A DNA stretch of 64,000 bases from Casp-actino8 sp044355095 (GTDB lineage: Bacteria > Actinomycetota > Acidimicrobiia > Acidimicrobiales > Ilumatobacteraceae): positions 1 to 64,000 of the forward strand of contig JBIKYT010000001.1 of assembly GCA_044355095.1 (NCBI GenBank), in the 5' to 3' direction. Each line of letters begins with the position of its first letter. The first letter of the stretch is position 1. The notes under the pieces are model-generated. The model had not been told where the DNA came from and ran no database searches. It worked only from the letters and a program-made list of their open reading frames with translations. Made by a program: the position numbers and the translations under genes. Below, in pieces: positions 59,030 through 64,000 of this stretch.

Positions 59030-60180
59030 GCAACGACCTCGTCACTTCCCGTCGCGGAATTTTTGGGCGTCTGTACCACGGAGAAACGTCTTTCGACTTC
59101 TTTGGAAAGCGAAAAATTGGTTTCGCAATTTCCATTATTTTGATCTTGCTGACCTTGGGATCATTGTTTACCCGTGGACTCAACCTCGGTATTGACTTTG
59201 AAGGTGGTGTCGCTTGGCAGGTACCGAGCAGCGCAACGATGGACATCGAGGCGGCGCGATCTGTTCTTGAGGACAACGGTGTTCCAACCGAAAACGCCAA
59301 AGTGCAAAACTTGACCAGCGGAACGACCACATCAATCCGAATCCAAGTTGGTGACCAAACTTCAGAGGTTCGCGCCAAAGTGCAAAGCGACCTAGCAAGC
59401 AAAGCGGATGTCGACGTCAACGATGTTTCGGTGAGCTCGGTGAGTTCATCTTGGGGACGTGCAATCACCGAAAAGGCCATCCGCGCCTTGATCGCCTTCA
59501 TGGTTTTGGTCGGCATCTATATCGCGTGGCGTTTTGAGTGGCGCATGGCAATAGCCGCTATTTTCGCAATGTTGCATGACGTCTTGATCAGCGTGGGCAT
59601 CTACTCAATTATTGGCTTTGAGGTGACCCCGGCAACTGTCGTCGCCTTCTTGACAATTCTTGGTTTCTCGTTGTACGACACCATCGTGGTGTTTGACAAG
59701 GTCAAGGACAACATTGAGAAGTTTGGAGTGTCACGCACATCAATGGCTGACATCACCAATGTTTCAATGAACCAAGTACTCATGCGTTCGCTGAACACGT
59801 CATTGGCCGCAGTTTTACCAGTGTTGTCATTGTTGGTTCTCGGATCTGGTGTCTTTGGCGCAATCGCATTGCGCGAATTCGCCATTGCTTTGCTCGTCGG
59901 TTTGTTGACAGGTTCATATTCATCGATCTACATCGCGACACCATTGTTGGCAATTTTCAAACAGCGTGAAACTCGCTACAAGAACCTCATTGGCGATCAT
60001 GCCACTGGTGCAGAACTCGCCCATATGGTTATCTCAGGTGGGGCAACTGGAGCTAAGTCAGTTCGACGCCAGACCGATGACGCTGAGTCAGCGTTGTCGT
60101 CACCACAGACGTCCCTGTCGTCAACGGCATTACTGACGCATCCGCCACGACCGCGCAAGAAGCGTCGTCGTTCATCGTGA
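59026..60180 (+). CDS. secF: Protein translocase subunit SecF
   Basis: Partner of SecD, 384 aa. FDFFGKRKIGFAISIILILLTLGSL, GLNLGIDFEGGVAWQV, the six-helix core with GFSLYDTIVVFDKVKDNI and SLNTSLAAVLPVLSLLVLG, then a polar tail ending in basic PPRPRKKRRRSS. Four-base overlaps with secD and apt. Confidence 0.95.
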   Translation: MSNDLVTSRRGIFGRLYHGETSFDFFGKRKIGFAISIILILLTLGSLFTRGLNLGIDFEGGVAWQVPSSATMDIEAARSVLEDNGVPTENAKVQNLTSGTTTSIRIQVGDQTSEVRAKVQSDLASKADVDVNDVSVSSVSSSWGRAITEKAIRALIAFMVLVGIYIAWRFEWRMAIAAIFAMLHDVLISVGIYSIIGFEVTPATVVAFLTILGFSLYDTIVVFDKVKDNIEKFGVSRTSMADITNVSMNQVLMRSLNTSLAAVLPVLSLLVLGSGVFGAIALREFAIALLVGLLTGSYSSIYIATPLLAIFKQRETRYKNLIGDHATGAELAHMVISGGATGAKSVRRQTDDAESALSSPQTSLSSTALLTHPPRPRKKRRRSS

Positions 60181-60698
60181 GTATTGATTCGATGCAAGAG
60201 TTCATTCGTTCCATTCCGGACTATCCGAATCCTGGAGTCACATTTCGCGATATCACTCCATTGCTTGGTGACGGACCGGCATTTAATGAGGCGATTTCAA
60301 AGATCGCAGCCCGCTTTGTTGACGCCAATATTCAGCGGGTCATTGGTGTCGAAGCTCGTGGCTTCATTCTTGGCGCTCCAATAGCGGTCGCCTTGGGTGC
60401 TGGTTTTGTTCCCGTACGTAAAGCCGGAAAACTTCCCTGGGCCGTTGTTCGCGAGGAATACGACCTTGAATACGGCTCCGACAAGCTAGAGATTCACCGA
60501 GATGCCATTCATCCTGGTGAGCGCATCTTGGTTGTTGACGATGTTCTAGCAACAGGTGGTACCGCAGCCGCTACATGTCGTTTGGTGTCAGCACTCGGGG
60601 GAGACATCGTGGCTTTAGCGGTGCTCATTGAACTTCCATTCCTTGAAGGCCGAGCCAAGCTTGATGGAATCACCGTCGAGTCGCTCTTTACCTACTAG
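60177..60698 (+). CDS. apt: Adenine phosphoribosyltransferase
   Basis: Purine salvage: adenine plus PRPP to AMP, 173 aa. IPDYPNPGVTFRDITPLLGD, VEARGFILGAPIAVALGAGFVPVRKAGKLPW, and the PRPP loop RILVVDDVLATGGTAAAT. Start GTG 60177 overlaps secF by four bases; ATG 60192 (MQEFIRS) is an alternative. The secF-apt-relA order is widespread in actinobacteria. Confidence 0.96.
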   Translation: MSIDSMQEFIRSIPDYPNPGVTFRDITPLLGDGPAFNEAISKIAARFVDANIQRVIGVEARGFILGAPIAVALGAGFVPVRKAGKLPWAVVREEYDLEYGSDKLEIHRDAIHPGERILVVDDVLATGGTAAATCRLVSALGGDIVALAVLIELPFLEGRAKLDGITVESLFTY

Positions 60699-60750
60699 CC
60701 ACGTTCGCCAGCGGGACGACCAAAACCACCCGTTCATCGATTCTTCCTGC

Positions 60751-60756
60751 GATACT
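60751..60756 (+). promoter_or_regulatory. Putative leaderless -10 hexamer for relA
   Basis: GATACT exactly six bases before ATG 60763, in the 64-base apt-relA gap, without a Shine-Dalgarno. Confidence 0.42.
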
Positions 60757-60762
60757 TAGCCC

Positions 60763-62997
60763 ATGGCCACGGTGACTCGTCTTCTCCCTTGGAGGCGTCA
60801 ACATAGTTCAACCGACGACGAAATGGCCCCAGTTCTACTCTCTTTCCGACGCCGTCATCCCAAGGCCTCAACCGCGTTAATGACTAAAGCCTTTGAGACT
60901 GCTCGAGCGGCTCACTCGCAACAAACCCGAAAGAGCGGAGAGGGGTATATCAACCACCCTCTTGCCGTTGCCAAAATTGTCGCCGATATCGGACTTGATG
61001 AGACCACCGTGATCGCGGCCTTGTTGCACGATGCGGTCGAGGACACCGATATTACGGTGGCTGATGTCGACCGCGATTTCGGACCAGAAGTAGCCGCCAT
61101 CGTTGATGGCGTCACCAAACTTGATCGAATTCGCTTTGACTCCAAAGAAGAGCAACAAGCAGCGACCATGCGAAAAATGCTGGTCGCCATGGCCAAAGAC
61201 TTACGAGTCCTGATTATCAAGTTGGCCGATCGTCTACACAATATGCGCACCATTGCAGCCATGCCTGTTGAAAAGCAACAACGCATCGCCAGTGAAACCC
61301 TTGACATCTACGCTCCGCTTGCCCATCGCCTCGGAATGCAAGGTCTCAAACAACAACTTGAAGACTTGGCTTTTGCCTCCATGTACCCAAAAAGATATGC
61401 CGAACTAGACCACTTAGTCAGCAGTCGAAGTCCCGAACGCGATGTGTATTTGGCCAAGGCGATGTCTGATGTTCGCACCAAGTTGATTGACCTCAACATC
61501 GACGCTGATGTCACCGGTCGCGGAAAACACTTGTGGAGCATCTACGAAAAGATGATTCAAAAGGGTAAAGAATTCGACGAGATCTTTGACATCGTTGCAA
61601 TTCGTGTAGTTGTTGATTCGGTGAAGGATTGCTACGCAGCGTTGGGTTGTATTCACGGCACTTGGAAGCCCATCGTTGGGCGATTCAAGGACTACGTAGC
61701 CATGCCGAAATTCAACCTGTACCAAAGTTTGCACACCACAGTGATTGGACCAGGTGGCAAGCCTCTTGAAATTCAAATCCGAACTCGCGAAATGCACCAG
61801 CGTGCCGAATGGGGAGTCGCCGCCCATTGGGCTTACAAAGATGACAACGAGACCCCCGACATTGATTGGTTGAACCGCATCATCGATTGGCAAAGCGACA
61901 TTGCCGATCCAGCCCAATTCATGGAGAGTCTGAAGACTGATCTTGACCAAGATGAAATCTTTGTGTTCACTCCAAAAGGTCGCGTGATTGCTTTACCGCT
62001 CGGTTCGTGTCCCGTTGACTTTGCGTATTCAGTTCACACGGCGATCGGTAATGCCTGCATAGGTGCTCGCGTCAATGGGCGACTAGTACCTTTGACGCAT
62101 CAGTTGAAATCTGGTGATACTTGCGAAATCTTTACCTCAAAAGTTGAATCGGCTAGTCCATCACGTGAGTGGCTTGAATTCATTTCTTCGCCTAAAGCCC
62201 GCAACAAAGTCAAGCAGTGGTTCTCGCGAGAGAAACGTGAAGACCTCATTGAAGCAGGTCGCGAAGATTTGTCGAAAGAACTTCGTCGGGTGCGACTACC
62301 TGTCAACCGAGTGATGGAGAGTTCTCATTTAACTTCCGAAATGGAATCGTTGAATTACCTCGACCTTGACACCTTGCTCGCGGCGATCGGCGAAGGACAT
62401 GTTGAAGCTGCACAATTCGCACAAAGAATTGCTGCCCGTTTTGAAGACTCAGACTCAGAGGAACGCTTACCAGCATCGGTCTTACGACCAGACGATCTGC
62501 GACGACGCGGAAATAGCAACGTCGGAATTCATGTCGAAGGCTTTGATGATGTCCTGGTGCGATTATCTAAATGTTGCACTCCTGTACCTGGAGACGAGAT
62601 TTTAGGATTCATTACTCGCGGGCGCGGGGTGAGCATCCACCGTTCAGATTGTGCGAACGCTGGAACATTCGCAGATGATCAATCGTCACGCCTTGTTGAC
62701 GTTGAATGGGATGGCTCTTCGACCGGAACTGTCTTTCGTGCCAGCGTTGAAGTTGTCGCCCTTGATCGTTCTCGATTACTGCGCGATGTGGCCAATGAAC
62801 TATCTGAACAACACGTCAATATCGTGGCTTGTAGCACCCACACCGGGGGAGACCGGGTCGCGAAAATGCGCTTTGAATTTGAACTCGCCGACCCCGGACA
62901 CCTTGATTCGGTTCTACGCACTATCAAGAAGATTGATGGTGTCTACGATGCCTACCGATCTGGCACCGGCCGACCCCTTGACGACGACGACGAGTGA
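60763..62997 (+). CDS. relA: Bifunctional (p)ppGpp synthetase/hydrolase Rel
   Basis: Stringent-response enzyme, 744 aa. HD hydrolase with GYINHPLAVAKIV and LLHDAVEDTD (about residues 60-95), synthetase domain with RFKDYVAMPKFNLYQSLHTTV (about residue 307; the RFKD loop is of the bifunctional type) and EIQIRTREMHQRAEWGVAAHW, TGS domain (about 399-460), zinc-finger-type/CC region (CCTPVPGDEILGFITRGRGVSIHR), ACT at the end (about 657-735). Intact HD residues argue it can both make and degrade (p)ppGpp. Confidence 0.96.
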   Translation: MATVTRLLPWRRQHSSTDDEMAPVLLSFRRRHPKASTALMTKAFETARAAHSQQTRKSGEGYINHPLAVAKIVADIGLDETTVIAALLHDAVEDTDITVADVDRDFGPEVAAIVDGVTKLDRIRFDSKEEQQAATMRKMLVAMAKDLRVLIIKLADRLHNMRTIAAMPVEKQQRIASETLDIYAPLAHRLGMQGLKQQLEDLAFASMYPKRYAELDHLVSSRSPERDVYLAKAMSDVRTKLIDLNIDADVTGRGKHLWSIYEKMIQKGKEFDEIFDIVAIRVVVDSVKDCYAALGCIHGTWKPIVGRFKDYVAMPKFNLYQSLHTTVIGPGGKPLEIQIRTREMHQRAEWGVAAHWAYKDDNETPDIDWLNRIIDWQSDIADPAQFMESLKTDLDQDEIFVFTPKGRVIALPLGSCPVDFAYSVHTAIGNACIGARVNGRLVPLTHQLKSGDTCEIFTSKVESASPSREWLEFISSPKARNKVKQWFSREKREDLIEAGREDLSKELRRVRLPVNRVMESSHLTSEMESLNYLDLDTLLAAIGEGHVEAAQFAQRIAARFEDSDSEERLPASVLRPDDLRRRGNSNVGIHVEGFDDVLVRLSKCCTPVPGDEILGFITRGRGVSIHRSDCANAGTFADDQSSRLVDVEWDGSSTGTVFRASVEVVALDRSRLLRDVANELSEQHVNIVACSTHTGGDRVAKMRFEFELADPGHLDSVLRTIKKIDGVYDAYRSGTGRPLDDDDE

Positions 62998-63063
62998 CTC
63001 ATTTTCCTTCGTTCACAGCGTTGGGTGGGGCCTAATCTCCCGAAGGCATGACCCATTGACCGC

Positions 63064-63069
63064 TAGCCT
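63064..63069 (+). promoter_or_regulatory. Putative -10 hexamer for hisS
   Basis: TAGCCT eight bases before GTG 63078, no Shine-Dalgarno. Confidence 0.35.
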
Positions 63070-63077
63070 GAGTACTC

Positions 63078-64000
63078 GTGCCCGAGTTTCAAACCAGCCC
63101 AGGGATGCGCGACATCCTTCCTCCCGAATCTGCCCGTTGGCGGCGGTTCGTGGCGACATTCGCCGAGACGGTCACCGCGGCTGGTTATGGTCAAATCATC
63201 CCCCCGTTGCTTGAAGACATCGGTGTCTTTCATCGGGTCGGCGAAGCAACCGACATCGTGACGAAAGAGATGTACGACTTCATCGATAAGGGCGAACGAC
63301 ATGTGGCCCTCAGACCAGAACAAACCGCCAGTGTGTGCCGTGCGTTTGTTCAGCACCGACCCGCCACACCCTGGAAAGTTTGGTACTCCGGACCGAACTT
63401 CCGATACGAACGTCCCCAGCGTGGTCGTTACCGACAATTTGACCAAGTCGGCATTGAAGTCCTTGGAGCCAACGACCCGTATCTTGACGTAGAAGTCATC
63501 GCCCTCGGTTGGAACTTTTTCAAACGTCTTGGACTGCAGCAGGTGCATCTACACCTCAATAGCTTGGGCGAGCCCGAGAATCGCCAGCGATTCGTGACCG
63601 CTTTGCAGACTTACTTCACTAACAATATTGATCGTCTTTCTGATGCCAGTAAAACCACGCTCGCCAAGAATGCTCTTCGGGTGCTTGACTCAAAGCGTCC
63701 CGAAGACGGCGAAGTAATTGCTGGCGCTCCAAAAATCTCTGAGTTTTATAGCGATGCCGCCCGTTTGCATTTTGAAACAGTTCAGTCTGGTTTACAGGCA
63801 CTCGACATTCCCTTCGTCGTGAATGAAAAATTGGTCCGAGGACTCGATTATTACCGCCATACAACTTTTGAGTTTGTTGGCGGAACTCTCGACTCTGCAC
63901 AGAATGCCATCGGTGGCGGTGGTCGTTATGACGGCCTCGTTGAAGATCTAGGTGGTCCGGCAACTGGCGGAATCGGATTCGCTCTCGGTCTAGATCGAAC
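63078..64000 (+). CDS. hisS: Histidyl-tRNA synthetase, N-terminal part (cut by window edge)
   Basis: Class II synthetase, open at the window end; about 307 codons visible. From GTG 63078: PEFQTSPGMRDILPPESARW, motif 1 region YGQIIPPLLEDIGVFHRV, LRPEQTASVCRAFVQH, motif 2 GPNFRYERPQRGRYRQFDQVGIE (Asp where His is common), and the HisRS-specific GLDYYRHTTFEFVGG, then GGGGRYDGLVEDLGGP. It reads to the last base with no stop. Follows relA, as in mycobacteria. Confidence 0.95.
   Translation, partial: MPEFQTSPGMRDILPPESARWRRFVATFAETVTAAGYGQIIPPLLEDIGVFHRVGEATDIVTKEMYDFIDKGERHVALRPEQTASVCRAFVQHRPATPWKVWYSGPNFRYERPQRGRYRQFDQVGIEVLGANDPYLDVEVIALGWNFFKRLGLQQVHLHLNSLGEPENRQRFVTALQTYFTNNIDRLSDASKTTLAKNALRVLDSKRPEDGEVIAGAPKISEFYSDAARLHFETVQSGLQALDIPFVVNEKLVRGLDYYRHTTFEFVGGTLDSAQNAIGGGGRYDGLVEDLGGPATGGIGFALGLDR

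Noticed and set aside
62651..63214. 187-codon plus-strand ORF bridging relA and hisS
   Set aside because: Overlaps the relA ACT domain and the hisS N-terminus in another frame; both of those have firm motifs.
63063..63548. 161-codon minus-strand ORF over hisS
   Set aside because: hisS is unambiguous on the plus strand (motif 2 and GLDYYRHTTFEF).

Overview
The window is a gene-dense stretch (about 70 protein-coding genes, no rRNA, tRNA, CRISPR array or insertion sequence seen) of roughly balanced base composition. It looks like chromosomal core DNA of an actinobacterium with moderate GC. The lineage evidence is a set of actinobacterial hallmarks: a mycothiol ligase (mshC), the phosphatidylinositol-mannoside genes pgsA/patA/pimA, a Bpa/PafE-type proteasome activator, an F420:NADPH reductase plus an LLM-type F420-dependent oxidoreductase, an InhA-like enoyl reductase, and DUF3151. 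Gene order follows Mycobacterium tuberculosis in two long blocks (alaS-ruvX-mltG-aroE-aroC-aroK-aroB-aroQ-pepQ-efp-nusB and thrS-HIT-pgsA-patA...pimA...pdxS-pdxT-yebC...ruvCAB...yajC-secD-secF-apt-relA...hisS). The lower GC and the novel neighbours suggest Acidimicrobiia (Ilumatobacter-like) rather than Mycobacteriales; that placement is inference.

Layout. 1-7 kb: end of cmk, a PlsC acyltransferase, M18 aminopeptidase, histidine phosphatase, alpha/beta hydrolase, a small membrane protein, DUF3151, mobA, rhodanese, RNase D. 7-10 kb: a small charge-bipolar protein, typA, and a convergent Cys-rich protein that shares a hairpin with typA. 10-21 kb: alaS, ruvX, mltG, then the complete late shikimate set (aroE, aroC, aroK, aroB, aroQ), pepQ, efp, nusB, and a convergent Rrf2 regulator. 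21-33 kb: a phosphodiesterase-type enzyme, the proteasome activator, dnaE, an unknown protein, nitroreductase, DUF35 plus thiolase, fabI/inhA, npdG, mshC, a second PlsC. 33-45 kb: thrS, HIT, a membrane protein, pgsA, patA, then a lipoprotein / membrane-fusion adaptor / ABC ATPase / permease cluster, an LLM enzyme and pimA. 45-53 kb: lemA, htpX, a DUF3048 lipoprotein, pdxS, pdxT, yebC, a peroxiredoxin, and a large lipoprotein hydrolase. 52-64 kb: ruvC, ruvA, ruvB, queA, tgt, yajC, secD, secF, apt, relA and the start of hisS.

How the genes work together. Most are housekeeping: aromatic precursor synthesis, PLP synthesis, Holliday-junction processing, queuosine tRNA modification, Sec export, purine salvage and stringent response, and three aminoacyl-tRNA synthetases. 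Many adjacent genes overlap by 1-4 bases, suggesting translational coupling. Genes that begin transcription units repeatedly show a TANNNT-like hexamer 6-8 bases before the start codon and no Shine-Dalgarno, which points to leaderless transcripts.

The least ordinary part is 38.0-42.8 kb. An export system is lodged between patA and pimA; its adaptor carries a peptidoglycan-binding domain and three Calx-beta-like repeats between its two lipoyl-like halves.
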